Notes: a model not told the origin generated them from the letters alone. DNA of 64,000 bases from Clostridium_I sp963725425 (GCA_963725425.1 CAVRYJ010000045.1:558001-622000), one strand, 5' to 3'. Shown: positions 36,671-46,725, counted from the stretch's first letter. Numbers and translations are program-made.

Positions 36671-36868
36671 TTAAGCTTTAGCTTCGAAGCTATGATCTCC
36701 GCCACTTTTTGTAGTTGCACTTGTCATTGTATCCGGGTTTGGAGTTTGTATTTTAGCGCTGCCTTGAGTTTTGGTTGCACTTGACATTGAATCAACTTTT
36801 TGTGATTGTCTATTATTTGTAATATTGTTAATTTGTGCTGGCGAATTAGTGATTGATGATATATTCAT
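36671..36868 (-). CDS. Small Ser/Thr/Asn-rich protein with an internal repeat (unknown)
   Basis: A 65-residue polar protein without hydrophobic segments and without cysteine. A short unit appears twice, VDSMSSATKTQG and PDTMTSATTKSGG, about 20 residues apart. It has a good ribosome site (AGAAGG, 8 nt) and normal codon use, so it is probably real. I do not recognise the family. The sequence resembles an unstructured secreted or surface-associated peptide, but no signal peptide is present. It is transcribed alone. Confidence 0.55.
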   Translation of the reverse strand: MNISSITNSPAQINNITNNRQSQKVDSMSSATKTQGSAKIQTPNPDTMTSATTKSGGDHSFEAKA

Positions 36869-37126
36869 TATTAATTACCTTCTTTCGTAGTTTGGAATAA
36901 TATAAAAACTCTCAATTGACCTAGCATAATTATACATATTAAATCTTAGAACTGCCCTAGAATTTGCTGAGAAGTTGCTGAGAAAAACAAAATTAAAGGA
37001 AAACATTACTTAGTAAAACTAAATATAGGTAAAATAAGTGTTTTCGGATATGATATAAGAAGGAAATGAGCAAAATAAAAGATAGGAGACATAGTAGATA
37101 TGAATGAAAAATCTTATTCTTTTTTA

Positions 37127-37157
37127 TTGACATCAACCTTACGTATACGTTTATAAT
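37127..37157 (+). promoter_or_regulatory. MerR-type promoter with 19-bp spacer and central palindrome
   Basis: TTGACA (37127-37132) and TATAAT (37152-37157) are separated by 19 bp, and the palindrome ACGTATACGT (37141-37150) fills the spacer. MerR activators bind such over-long spacers and twist the DNA to align the boxes, so this should be the autoregulated promoter of the merR-MFS unit. The rest of the gap 36869-37126 shows nothing clear. Confidence 0.75.
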
Positions 37158-37208
37158 TTAGAGTATGGTAACAATTAAGTAGATAATTTAAGTTAGTAGG
37201 TGAAGTGT

Positions 37209-37990
37209 GTGGAAGATAAAATATACATAGGGGAGCTTTCAAAGCTGCTTAACATTTCAAAACGAACAATTCTTTATTATGAAGATATAGGTTTAATAAA
37301 GAGTTTAAGAGAGACGAGCTCGAATTATAGATTATATGAAAAGGATGAGATAATAAAATTACAGCAGATTATACTGTTCAAAAAATCAAATTACCGTTAA
37401 ACAAGATTTGTAAAATTATAACTCTAGGAGATAGCAAGTATGCTATTAATATTTTTGAAAAACAATTGAAAATAATCAACAATGAGATTTCGAACTTAAG
37501 TTATTCAAAGAAAATTCTACAATCTTTTATCAATGTTAGCAATAAAAACGGGGTGAAAAATATAGACGTAATTGAGCTATTAACTGATCTTACATGTGTT
37601 GATAGTAAATACGAAAAAATCATAGGATTAAGTAGTTTTTATGATATTAACTTAGAAATACATATCGGAGAAAATTTAATACCCATAGCAGATATAAATT
37701 CTGATGGAAGCTTGATTAATAAAATTAAAGATTTAAGAGATGAGATTAAAGGTGAAATGAACATTATATTACCCTTAATAAGAATATGCGATAAAGAAGA
37801 TTTGGGTAATGATGAATATGTAATAAAATTAAGAGGTTGTAGTGCTTCGAGGGAAAAGATTGATAATGATAGGGAAAATAATGATAAATGTTTGCTAATT
37901 ACAAATAATCTTAGAAAAATAATTTGTAACAATATAGAATTATTTAATAATAACAGTGAAGACGGGAAACAAGCAAATGATGGAAATTAA
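37209..37990 (+). pseudogene. MerR family regulator, split by a one-base frameshift
   Basis: The N-terminal MerR winged helix is clear: YIGELSKLLNISKRTILYYEDIGLIKS and on to NYRLYEKDEI. The frame stops at 37400; one extra A at 37388-37390 gives KSKLPLNKICKIITLGDSKY and joins the second frame, which ends at 37990. Restored, the protein is about 260 residues, with a ligand-binding C-terminal half unlike typical short MerR proteins. GTG 37209 has AGGTGA at a proper distance. It overlaps the MFS pump gene, so it most likely senses a drug and activates the pump. Confidence 0.8.
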
Positions 37991-39268
37991 ATACAATAAT
38001 AAGCATTTTCATGAATTTAAACATGAAGAATTTATCAATATTATATTGCTGATTTCCGGTGAGTTTGTGTCTACTTTTGGTACAAGAATCTATAATTTTG
38101 CTATTTCATATTATATTCTACAAACAACTGGTTCAGCAATGGCTTTCAGTATATCATTAGCAATAGGCACAATTCCTAGGATTCTTATTTCGCCTTTTGC
38201 AGGGGCTATTATTGATATTTTAGAAAGAAAAAAAATTGTGATTTTTATGGATTTGGGAAGATGGGTAACATTGCTTATATTATATGTGATAGCAAGCATA
38301 AGTAATATTCAAATTATACATATTTACATTACGATTTTAATATTAAACACTATGGATATATTTTTCAATATCGCTTCTGGTTCATCGATACCCAATATAG
38401 TGCATAAAAAGAATATTATTAGGATAAATTCAATTAAGCAAACACTTTCATCTCTTGGAAGCATTTTAGCTCCTTCAATAGGCGGGTTTGTTATTAGTTT
38501 TATAAGTATGAGATATTTTATATTGGTAAATGCTTTTTCATTTTTGTTTTCAGGAATTTCCCAGTATTTCATTAATTATAATATAAATGATATATCAAAA
38601 TTAATTACAAATCATAAACCAAAGATTTCAGTAAATACTATATTGGAAAATACAAAAGAAAGCATAAAGTATATTAAAACTCAGACTTTAATTATTTTTT
38701 TAACGATTTACTCGATGGTTGGAAATTTTTTAATATACTTAGGTTTTGTAATACCTATGCCATATTTGGTTTTAAAATGCTTTCATTTAGGTTCTGCTCA
38801 GTATGGAATAATTCAGGGAGCTATATCTATAGGAGCTGTTATTACTTCTGTTTTATTATCCATTGTTCATTTACCTGATAAGAAATATAAACTACTTATG
38901 TACTCTTCATTAGTTTTTGCGTCCCATTTATGTTACTAGGTGCAGGAGTAATAATGAATATGTTTTATATTAGTAAAAGTGTACTGTTTATTTTTATGGT
39001 ATTCATTACATTTTTATTTGGATCAGCTACAGTGTTAATTAATGTTCCAACTAATGCAATACAGCAAGAGAAAATTACTAATAACTATTTAGGACGGGTT
39101 CTTGGCTTTCAGAATACCTTTGGTGGAATAATAACCCCAGTTGCTATGCTTTTAGCTGGAAAGTTGTTAGAGGTTACTAAAGGCTATGTACTTCCTTTAG
39201 TCTCAGGAGTTATGTTTATTATACTTGTAATAGTTACATTTTCAAATAACACTATGAAAGATATTTAG
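37977..39268 (+). pseudogene. MFS efflux transporter, split by a one-base frameshift
   Basis: A 12-helix major facilitator of the MFS_3/enterobactin-exporter-like type (SISLAIGTIPRILISPFAGAI, then DILERKKIVI). The frame ends at 38939. One more C in CCC (38923-38925) gives FASPFMLLGAG and joins the last three helices, to 39268. Restored length is about 430 residues, normal for the family. ATG 37977 lies inside the merR 3' end, so the two are translationally coupled. Probably a drug efflux pump. Confidence 0.8.
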
Positions 39269-39273
39269 TTACT

Positions 39274-39331
39274 AAAAAAGGATCTATCACACAATAGAAA
39301 TTAATTTTCAGTGTGCGATAGATCCTTTTTT
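39274..39331 (+). terminator. Terminator after the MFS gene
   Basis: AAAAAAGGATCTATC pairs with GATAGATCCTTTTTT around a CACAC/GTGTG extension. Confidence 0.8.
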
Positions 39332-39341
39332 ATTTTCTTTA

Positions 39342-39408
39342 ATTGATTCTTTTGCGCCAGCAGAAAATCCACCATAACTTTTAACTCTTATCTTTTAACT
39401 TTTAACTT
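39342..39408. repeat. Dispersed repeat, copy 1 (AGCAGAAAATCC plus AACTCTTA tract)
   Basis: TTTGCGCCAGCAGAAAATCC, then tandem AACTTTTAACTCTTA-like units. Related copies lie at 47860-47922 (same strand) and 55116-55162 (opposite strand). All are intergenic. Confidence 0.65.
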
Positions 39409-39480
39409 AATTCTCAGTTTTTAATTGAAAGAATACTCAGCAGTTTCTCGCAATTCAGAAACACTCTCATTCAGAGTGAG

Positions 39481-41265
39481 TCAAGCTCCCTCGCTAAGAA
39501 ATCTATACTGTGACATATATAAATCATAATAATGTCCTTTCAGTTTAAAAAGTTCGTCGTGTGTTCCTGCTTCACCTATTTTTCCGTCTGAAATAACCAT
39601 GATTTTATCAGCATCTCTTATAGTTGAAAGTCTATGGGCAATAACAAAGGAAGTTCTGCCATATAAAAGTTTACTGATACCCGCTTGGACAAGCTTTTCC
39701 GTATGGGTATCAATATTTGAAGTGGCTTCATCTAGAATTAATATTCTTGGATTTGCCAGTAATGCTCTAGCGAAAGAGATAAGTTGCCTTTCTCCAACAG
39801 AAAGCCTAGAACCCCTTTCATTAACTTCAGTATCATATCCATTTTTTAATTTCATAATAAAACCATGTGCATTAACTGCTTTAGCAGCTGCAACAACTTC
39901 TTCATCTGTAGCATCCAGTTTACCATAACGTATATTATCTTTTATGGAATTTGAGAATAAAAAAGTATCTTGAAGCATGATTCCCATTTGACTTCTTAAG
40001 GATTCCAGCTCAACATGTTTAATATCCTTACCATCTATTAATATTTTTCCAGTATCACAATCATAAAATCTGCTTATGAGATTTACAATAGTAGTTTTTC
40101 CTGCACCGGTTGGACCAACTAGGGCTACCGTTTCGCCGGTGTTTACTTTGAAATTTATATTATTTAAAATCGGTTCACAAGCTTCATAGGAAAATGCTAC
40201 ATTTTTAAATTCAACAGTTCCTTTTATCTTTGGCATTTTATCCTGGGAAAGGGTAGTAATCATTGGTTCTATGTCCAGTATTTCAAAGATTCTTTCTCCA
40301 GCAGCAAAATTCGTTATTAGAGTATTGTAAAAGTTGCTTAGATCTATAATAGGTTTCCAAAACATTGTTACATAGGAAGTGAAAGCAACCATAGTTCCTA
40401 CAGTGATATTCCCTGTTTTTACAAGGCTTATGCTGTACCAAAATACAAGAATTGTTCCAATACCAGAAGATAAAGCAACTATTGGCCAGAAGGTATCATT
40501 AAGCTTTACTGCCTTTAGAAAACCATCCATCATTTCATTTACAAAGGTTGAAAAATTATTAGAACTCCGTTTTTCTTCACCAAAGGCTTCAATTACCCTT
40601 ATACCAGAAAAATCTTCGTGAGTATATGCATTCATGTTTGATCTTTTCTGTCTATACAATTGCCATTTTTTTCTTGAAAAAGTTTCCACTGAAAATAGTG
40701 TTAAACCTAGGAATGGTAATATACATATAGAAACAATAGCTAGTTTTACGTTCATAGAAAACATAATAACTGTAACACAAACAAGAGTTAAAACTTCTGG
40801 AATAAAATTTGTTATGCTGTTTGAAAATAAATCCTGAAGAGAATTCACATCACCAATTACCCTAGCTAGTATTTTCCCAATAGGTCTGTTATCGAAAAAA
40901 GAAAAGGAAAGTTTTTGAATGTGAATATAAAGTTCCTGCCTAATTTCTAATATTATTTTATTTGTTATTTTAGCCATCATGATTATTCTGATTTTTGATG
41001 CGAACATTGAAAATACGTTAAAACCAAGCAGCACTGCGGATATTGTAATTAACCCATTTAAATTTTTTTGTGAAATATAATTATCAATTGCCAGCTTTAG
41101 AAGGTAAGGGTTTAAAAGACCACATAACATTACATAAATCAAAAGAGTTAATACAATAGCTACTTTTAATTTATAAGGCTTTAAATAGCTTAATAATCGC
41201 ATTAATAGTGCTGTATTTGAAACTTTGTTTAAATCTTCATCTTGGTTAATAGAATTTTTGGCCAT
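39481..41265 (-). CDS. ABC exporter half-transporter, second subunit (BmrD/LmrD-like)
   Basis: A 594-residue protein with six membrane helices and a C-terminal ATPase. Walker A is GPTGAGKTT, the signature appears as LSVGERQ, and Walker B is ILILDEATSNID with the catalytic Glu. Its partner upstream has Asp at that place, so the pair should form a heterodimer with one canonical and one degenerate site, as in BmrCD and LmrCD multidrug exporters. The start codon overlaps the partner stop by one base. Confidence 0.9.
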   Translation of the reverse strand: MAKNSINQDEDLNKVSNTALLMRLLSYLKPYKLKVAIVLTLLIYVMLCGLLNPYLLKLAIDNYISQKNLNGLITISAVLLGFNVFSMFASKIRIIMMAKITNKIILEIRQELYIHIQKLSFSFFDNRPIGKILARVIGDVNSLQDLFSNSITNFIPEVLTLVCVTVIMFSMNVKLAIVSICILPFLGLTLFSVETFSRKKWQLYRQKRSNMNAYTHEDFSGIRVIEAFGEEKRSSNNFSTFVNEMMDGFLKAVKLNDTFWPIVALSSGIGTILVFWYSISLVKTGNITVGTMVAFTSYVTMFWKPIIDLSNFYNTLITNFAAGERIFEILDIEPMITTLSQDKMPKIKGTVEFKNVAFSYEACEPILNNINFKVNTGETVALVGPTGAGKTTIVNLISRFYDCDTGKILIDGKDIKHVELESLRSQMGIMLQDTFLFSNSIKDNIRYGKLDATDEEVVAAAKAVNAHGFIMKLKNGYDTEVNERGSRLSVGERQLISFARALLANPRILILDEATSNIDTHTEKLVQAGISKLLYGRTSFVIAHRLSTIRDADKIMVISDGKIGEAGTHDELFKLKGHYYDLYMSQYRFLSEGA

Positions 41266-43001
41266 TATATAACCTCACTTTCACTTTGATCCAAATCTTT
41301 AAATTGCTCACAATAGATTTCGTAGTATTTACCTTTTTTGGCAAGTAGCTCACTATGAGTTCCAGATTCAATTATTTTACCTTGATCTAAAAATACTATC
41401 ATGTTAGCATTTTTTACTGCTGATATTCTATGAGCAATTATAATAGTTGTAGTTTTTCGCACTTGTTTGTAAAGATTTTTAAGCAGATTGTATTCTGTAT
41501 CCATATCTAGTGCAGAAGTAGAATCATCTAATATTAGTATTTTAGATTTTCTTATTAATGATCTAGCAATGGATAGCCTTTGTTTTTGTCCTCCAGATAA
41601 TCCTATACCTCTTTCTCCAATAACAGTATCAAAGCCATCTTCAAGCTTTTCAATAAAATCAAGTGCACAAGCATCACTGCAAGCAGTTTTTATTTCATCT
41701 AAGGTAGCATCAGCTTTTCCAAACTGAATATTTTTTTCAATGCTGTCTGAGAAAAGAAAAGTATCTTGAGGAACTATTGCCATTTTCTTTCTAAATGATT
41801 TTAAATCAAGTTTTTTCACATCTACGTTGTCTATAGAAACGCAGCCTTCTTGTACATCATAATATCTTCCAATAAGATTTATCAATGATGATTTACCGGC
41901 GCCAGTAGTTCCCATTATGGCAACTGTACTGTTAGCTGGTATTTTAAGATTAATGTTATCTAAAATCATTTCGTTGTTGTATTTAAAGGTTACATTTTTA
42001 AATTCAATATCTCCTTTAAGGTTATCTAAAACTAATGCATTTCTAGGACTTTCAATTTGGGCTTTAGTTTGGAATATTTTTTCGATTTTTTTAGCAGAAG
42101 CCGAACTTTGTGCTAGGACGTTTGTAATCCATCCAATCATTCTCATAGGTGAAATCATCAGCCATACATATCCGTTAAATTCTACTAGAGTACCTAAGGT
42201 AATTTGATTTTTAATAACTAAAATACCACCTACGCAAACTACAAGTAATGTGGAGGCATTACCTAAAAAATCTTGAAGTGGATTATACTTAGCCCAAATA
42301 CGATTTACATCTAAATTCAGGTCGTAGTTGGTTGTATTTAACTTTAAGAACTTTAAAATTTCATGCTTTTCTCTTGCAAATGCTTTTACAAGTCTCACAC
42401 CAGCAATATTCTCCTGAGCTGTAGTATTAAGAATAACTGTCTGATCACTAATTTTGCCAAAAGCAGTATTTATTTCTTTTTCTAGTTTCATAGTTGTATA
42501 GGCTAAAATAGGCATTGTTGCAACACAAACAAGTGCAAGTATCCAATTTAATCTAAAAAGAATTATTGCGGACAAAATAAAATATATGGCATTTTCAAGG
42601 AATAGCGAAGCTCCAAAACCAGTTGCCCTCCATATATTATCTACGTCTTCACCGATTCTTGACATTAGTTCACCAGTATTCATACTATCAAAGTAACTAA
42701 AAGAAAGGCTTTGAATATGATTAAATAAATCTTCCTTTATATCAATGGCAACTTTTGTAGACATCCAGTCAAATCCATATTCCTTTACATATCCAAGGAT
42801 TGCTCTTGATATTGCGATACCGCCAATGGCAGCAAGAACTGAAGTTAACAGCCCATATTGTTTACCTGTTATTATTTTGTCTATCATTATCTGTGTAAGA
42901 TAAGGATTTAACAAATCTAACATAATACCTACAATCATGGCGGCAAGAGGTAATAGAATAAAGATGTGATATTTCCATACATATTTTAATATTTTTTTCA
43001 A
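41265..43001 (-). CDS. ABC exporter half-transporter, first subunit (BmrC/LmrC-like)
   Basis: A 578-residue exporter with six helices and an ATPase domain: Walker A GTTGAGKSS, signature LSGGQKQR and Walker B ILILDDSTSALD, where Asp replaces the catalytic Glu. The open frame extends to 43148, but that part covers terminator hairpins. TTG 43001 with the ribosome site GGGGGGA gives MKKILKYVWKYH, the normal start of this family. Expression is probably controlled by the leader peptide and two terminators upstream (43055-43245), as reported for bmrB-bmrCD of Bacillus subtilis. Confidence 0.9.
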   Translation of the reverse strand: MKKILKYVWKYHIFILLPLAAMIVGIMLDLLNPYLTQIMIDKIITGKQYGLLTSVLAAIGGIAISRAILGYVKEYGFDWMSTKVAIDIKEDLFNHIQSLSFSYFDSMNTGELMSRIGEDVDNIWRATGFGASLFLENAIYFILSAIILFRLNWILALVCVATMPILAYTTMKLEKEINTAFGKISDQTVILNTTAQENIAGVRLVKAFAREKHEILKFLKLNTTNYDLNLDVNRIWAKYNPLQDFLGNASTLLVVCVGGILVIKNQITLGTLVEFNGYVWLMISPMRMIGWITNVLAQSSASAKKIEKIFQTKAQIESPRNALVLDNLKGDIEFKNVTFKYNNEMILDNINLKIPANSTVAIMGTTGAGKSSLINLIGRYYDVQEGCVSIDNVDVKKLDLKSFRKKMAIVPQDTFLFSDSIEKNIQFGKADATLDEIKTACSDACALDFIEKLEDGFDTVIGERGIGLSGGQKQRLSIARSLIRKSKILILDDSTSALDMDTEYNLLKNLYKQVRKTTTIIIAHRISAVKNANMIVFLDQGKIIESGTHSELLAKKGKYYEIYCEQFKDLDQSESEVI

Positions 43002-43054
43002 TTTTGATTCCCCCCAGCTAATTAATTCTGTTAGCTTTTTTATTTTTCCCAAAA

Positions 43055-43080
43055 TAAAAAAGCCATGGTACTCCAATGGC
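43055..43080 (-). terminator. Attenuator terminator 2 before the ABC exporter
   Basis: On the minus strand GCCATTGG-AGTA-CCATGGC followed by TTTTTT, 54 nt before the TTG start. The sequence CCATGGCTTTTTTATTT is repeated from terminator 1. Confidence 0.7.
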
Positions 43081-43106
43081 AATGGAAATTCACAAAATAT
43101 GCAAAT

Positions 43107-43138
43107 AAAAAAAGCCATGGAATTGATAGCCCATGACT
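43107..43138 (-). terminator. Attenuator terminator 1 before the ABC exporter
   Basis: On the minus strand AGTCATGG pairs with CCATGGCT (one G-U) around a 10-nt loop, followed by TTTTTTTATT. It lies 21 nt after the leader peptide stop, so a ribosome stalled on the leader could prevent it forming. Confidence 0.7.
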
Positions 43139-43158
43139 TAAAAGTCAAATATTACGGT

Positions 43159-43245
43159 TTAAATTCCGAATGATGAGGCAGGGCTATCTTGTGAAATTTT
43201 AAATATTAGATTAAGACCTGTTACAAAATCATATACAATTTTCAT
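43159..43245 (-). CDS. Leader peptide of the heterodimeric ABC exporter
   Basis: A 28-codon frame (MKIVYDFVTGLNLIFKIS, then QDSPASSFGI) with a very strong ribosome site, AAGGAGGGGTAGGAATATG. Two terminator hairpins follow before the exporter. The arrangement is that of BmrB in Bacillus subtilis, where translation of a short leader under drug stress permits read-through into bmrCD. The peptide sequence itself does not look like BmrB to me; the parallel is in the layout. Confidence 0.7.
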   Translation of the reverse strand: MKIVYDFVTGLNLIFKISQDSPASSFGI

Positions 43246-43335
43246 ATTCCTACCCCTCCTTGTTAAAATTTAACTACTTACTAATAATAAAACATTTAGC
43301 TATTTTTGTCAATAACTATTTTTTTTCATAATGCC

Positions 43336-44493
43336 TTAATCATCAAGTGGTCTGATTGTTTTAACTCCAAATGTTGTAAAAGCCAGGCCAAACATCAACA
43401 CAATTACAAGGTTAAAAAGTATCTTATTGATGGAGCCTCCTACCATAAGCTCTTGAATTGATGACAGCACCCATTTTTGGGGCACAATATAGCCAATATT
43501 CCTCATAAAGGAAGGCATTAGTGATTGTGGAATAAGGCACCCTCCAAGAAGACAAGTTGGTAAAGTCACTGTGGCCAGTATTAAACTTGGATCTAAATTG
43601 TCTTTTATAATTCCTGAAAGTCCAATAGCCATACCAATTATTGCTATAATAAAGCAGAGAAGTATAAAAAATAATCCCCATATTTTAATTCCTACTGGTA
43701 ATTTATAAACATAAGCAATTACTAACGTGATTGGTATTATTTGAATAATGCCAATTATAAGAGTTCCAAGTAAATTTCCAAATGCTATTTCCCATAGATT
43801 AACGTCAAAGCTTGCAGTTCTAGCTAGGAGCAGCTTTTTTCTATCGTCTATAATCGTTCCCATAGTGTTAAATATAATAACCATTATAAACATCATGGAA
43901 AAACCTACGGATTGTACAAGCTTTTCTTGTAGGGCATTTGCATCCGAAGATCCATTAACACTACTATTTGTTTCTAAACTGGAATTACTTATATTGGAAA
44001 ACAACTGATTACTTATTTTGCTTTCACTCTTTCCTGTTTTTAAAGCAAGATTCTTTGTACTGTAACTTACCATATAAAGTGTACTAATATATTGATTAAC
44101 ATCTTGTTTGATTTCCTCAGTGTTTTCATTTGTTCCATCGCTGTAAAAGTCTACATTAACCTTCTTACCACTATAAATATCCTCTGAAAATCCATTTTTA
44201 ATTACAATCACAGATACATCTTTAGAATCTTGAATGGTAGCTTTTATATCTTTTTCCTCTAAATTATTTAGGGCTAGGTTTTTCTCATTACCAAGTTGTG
44301 CTATAAGTTTATCCGAATATAGACCTTTGTCCATATTTACAATTCCTACATTTATTTTTGATATAGAGGCAGAACCCGTAAAATATGTCATGATAACAAT
44401 AGCAATTATAGGCAAAAGCAGCATAATAAAGAGTTCTTTCCTACTTTTTAAAGTTCTTTTTATAATATTTCCGGCTATTAATAAACTATTCAT
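43336..44493 (-). CDS. ABC-2 type permease, last gene of the exporter operon
   Basis: A 385-residue membrane subunit: one N-terminal helix (LFIMLLLPIIAIVIMTYF), a long extracellular loop of about 150 residues, then five helices (first SVGFSMMFIMVIIFNTMG). This matches ABC-2 permeases of the drug and antimicrobial-peptide export type. ATG overlaps the preceding permease gene by 8 nt. The two permeases and the ATPase form one exporter, downstream of a two-component system in the same direction. Confidence 0.87.
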   Translation of the reverse strand: MNSLLIAGNIIKRTLKSRKELFIMLLLPIIAIVIMTYFTGSASISKINVGIVNMDKGLYSDKLIAQLGNEKNLALNNLEEKDIKATIQDSKDVSVIVIKNGFSEDIYSGKKVNVDFYSDGTNENTEEIKQDVNQYISTLYMVSYSTKNLALKTGKSESKISNQLFSNISNSSLETNSSVNGSSDANALQEKLVQSVGFSMMFIMVIIFNTMGTIIDDRKKLLLARTASFDVNLWEIAFGNLLGTLIIGIIQIIPITLVIAYVYKLPVGIKIWGLFFILLCFIIAIIGMAIGLSGIIKDNLDPSLILATVTLPTCLLGGCLIPQSLMPSFMRNIGYIVPQKWVLSSIQELMVGGSINKILFNLVIVLMFGLAFTTFGVKTIRPLDD

Positions 44494-45666
44494 TTGAGGT
44501 CCTCCTATTAAATAAAGCTAGTGCTACAGTCCATAAAATTATTATTAAAACCGCCAGAGAAGTAAGCTCAACTGTAACAGCTTTAAAGGTTCCACCGGTA
44601 ATAAAGTTTGCTAAAGCATCAAAACCCCATTTATAAAATGTTAGTTTTCCTACAGGTGCTAGTGAAGGTACAGGTGAAAAACCACCACTCATAAAGGCTA
44701 TGAACCATAATACTATACTAAATCCAGTGTTAAGAGCTTTTTCTGAATTTACAATACTTGAGAACAAAACACCTAAAGATGAGGATACGAGTATTATAAG
44801 TAGTAACGTAACTGCCACTCCAATAAATTTATTACCAAAGCTAACTCCAAATAATAATGCAGAAAATAATACAATTGTTATAGCTTGAAAAATAGAAGTG
44901 ATAATCTTACAAATTATCTGTCCTAAAAGGTAGTCTGTTTTCTTAACTGGAAAAGAATTAATTCTCATATAAATTTTATCTGAGCGTTCTTTTATAATAT
45001 TCGTTCCAATGCCAATGCCTGACATCATCATAAAAAATAGTAGCATACTAGCAGTAAAGTATTGGTAACTAGATAATTTTTTCAGTGGTGACATTAGATC
45101 AGTTTTTGGAATAGTAAAAGCATTTCCAAAGGCTACTTGTAGCTGGGCAAGCTTTTGTGATTCTTCCGTACTACTGGTTTGGGGCAAATTCTGAGAATAA
45201 CTCCTTTGTATTCCCATTTGTGTATTTGTAAAGTTAACAAAAGAGTTTACTAAAGAATTCACTACATAAGACTTAATTTCATCTTTACCGGAACTTATAA
45301 CTCTAATTGAACATTTTTGCCATTTAAAACATTTGTGGAAAGATTCTTTGAAATCACTATTGCCTCGTCATATTTACCACTATCAATTTGCGTTTGCACA
45401 ATTTTAGAATTTGTACTTACCACATGCACATACTTTGATGTAGCTTTATGAAGCATATTGTCAAAAGCTTTGCCAATAGTTCCATGATCATCATTAACAT
45501 AAAGCACATTAAATTTTTCAATTGTGTTATTAGCCTGGAAAGCAGGCTTTAAGGCATAGCCCATAACAAATATCATAAGAACTGGAATCATCATTAATAG
45601 TATAAAGTTAAGCTTATTTCGAATTGTCATTTTAAACTGATTTAAAGCCATAGTTATAATATTCAT
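44486..45666 (-). pseudogene. ABC-2 type permease, split by a one-base frameshift
   Basis: The first frame (45666-45295) has the N-terminal helix NFILLMMIPVLMIFVMGYAL and the start of the outer loop. It ends at NGKNVQLEL. One added base near 45305 gives RVISSGKDEIKSYVV and joins the second frame (to 44486) with five more helices. Restored, it is a 393-residue sister of the following permease. Ribosome site GGGGGTATTTAAATG. Confidence 0.8.
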
Positions 45667-45677
45667 TTAAATACCCC

Positions 45678-46613
45678 CTAATCCCTAAGCTTTCTGCCTG
45701 TTAAGGTAAGAAAAACAGTTTCTAAATCTGGTTCTAAAAGTTCTATACCTATTATTGCATTTTTATTTTTGGATAGAATAAATAGTATATCTTGCAATAA
45801 ACTTTGAGCATGTTTTGTAATGATTTGGAGGCTATTGTCACTATAATCTACGTCAGTTACTCCTTTAATTGCCTTAATTTCTTCTATGGAATTGTAGCTT
45901 ACATCTCGAACGTTTATTTTAATTTTTTCATCTGAAGCAACATGCTTTTTTAGCTCTTCTGTGGTTCCGCCAGCAATAAGCTTTCCGTGATCCATTATTG
46001 CTATTCTAGTGCAAAGTGCTTCGATTTCTTCCATGTAATGACTTGTATATATTATAGTAGAACCCAAGCTGTTAAGTTTCTTAATAGCCTGAAGTATATG
46101 ATTCCTTGACTGAGGGTCTATGCCTACAGTTGGTTCATCCATAATAATAATTTTAGGATGGTGCATAATGGCACAGGCAATATTAAGCCGTCTTTTCATT
46201 CCCCCAGAAAAACCTTTTGGTAGCGCTTTCCTCTTATCTAAAAGACCAACAAATTCTAAGCATTCAGTGATCCTTTCTTTAAGCAGAGATCCTTTAAGTC
46301 CTGCTAACTTTCCAAAGAATTGTATATTTTCTTCTGCGCTTAAACTCTCATATATGGCTATTTGCTGAGGCACTAAACCAATTTCTCTTTTATACTCTGT
46401 GTTTTTTTTATTAATTTTAATACCATCTATTATAATTTCACCACAGGTTGGATTAATAAGTCCACAAAGCATATTTATAGTTGTACTTTTACCTGCACCA
46501 TTAGGGCCAAGAAGTCCGAATATTTCTCCTTCTTCAATTTTTAGGTTTATATTATCCACAGCTATATTTCTGTCATATCTTTTGATTAAGTCTCTGATTT
46601 CTATTATTGGCAT
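45678..46613 (-). CDS. ABC transporter ATP-binding protein of the ABC-2 exporter
   Basis: A 311-residue ATPase with Walker A GPNGAGKST, signature GFSGGMKRR, Walker B IIIMDEPTVGIDP and H-loop TSHY. The open frame runs far upstream, but GAGAGGAG sits 8 nt before the ATG at 46613 (MPIIEIRDLIKRYD), which fits the family start. It drives the two permeases encoded next. A short fragment copy of its 5' part is found at 55223-55342. Confidence 0.92.
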   Translation of the reverse strand: MPIIEIRDLIKRYDRNIAVDNINLKIEEGEIFGLLGPNGAGKSTTINMLCGLINPTCGEIIIDGIKINKKNTEYKREIGLVPQQIAIYESLSAEENIQFFGKLAGLKGSLLKERITECLEFVGLLDKRKALPKGFSGGMKRRLNIACAIMHHPKIIIMDEPTVGIDPQSRNHILQAIKKLNSLGSTIIYTSHYMEEIEALCTRIAIMDHGKLIAGGTTEELKKHVASDEKIKINVRDVSYNSIEEIKAIKGVTDVDYSDNSLQIITKHAQSLLQDILFILSKNKNAIIGIELLEPDLETVFLTLTGRKLRD

Positions 46614-46725
46614 TTTTAGTCTCCTCTCTTTTAGTAAATCTTTACTATTATAATAGTGCTTTTCATTTTCATATGTATGAGCTAGAAGTAGGGCATTCAT
46701 AGTACTAAAGTACTGCCTATTACTA

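Noticed and set aside
37100..37156. An 18-codon frame overlapping the MerR promoter
   Set aside because: It would be read only from a promoter further upstream, which I cannot find, and the promoter boxes explain the sequence.
39481..43001. The two ABC exporters as lipid flippases (MsbA-like homodimers)
   Set aside because: The paired genes with one degenerate and one canonical Walker B indicate a heterodimeric drug-type exporter instead.
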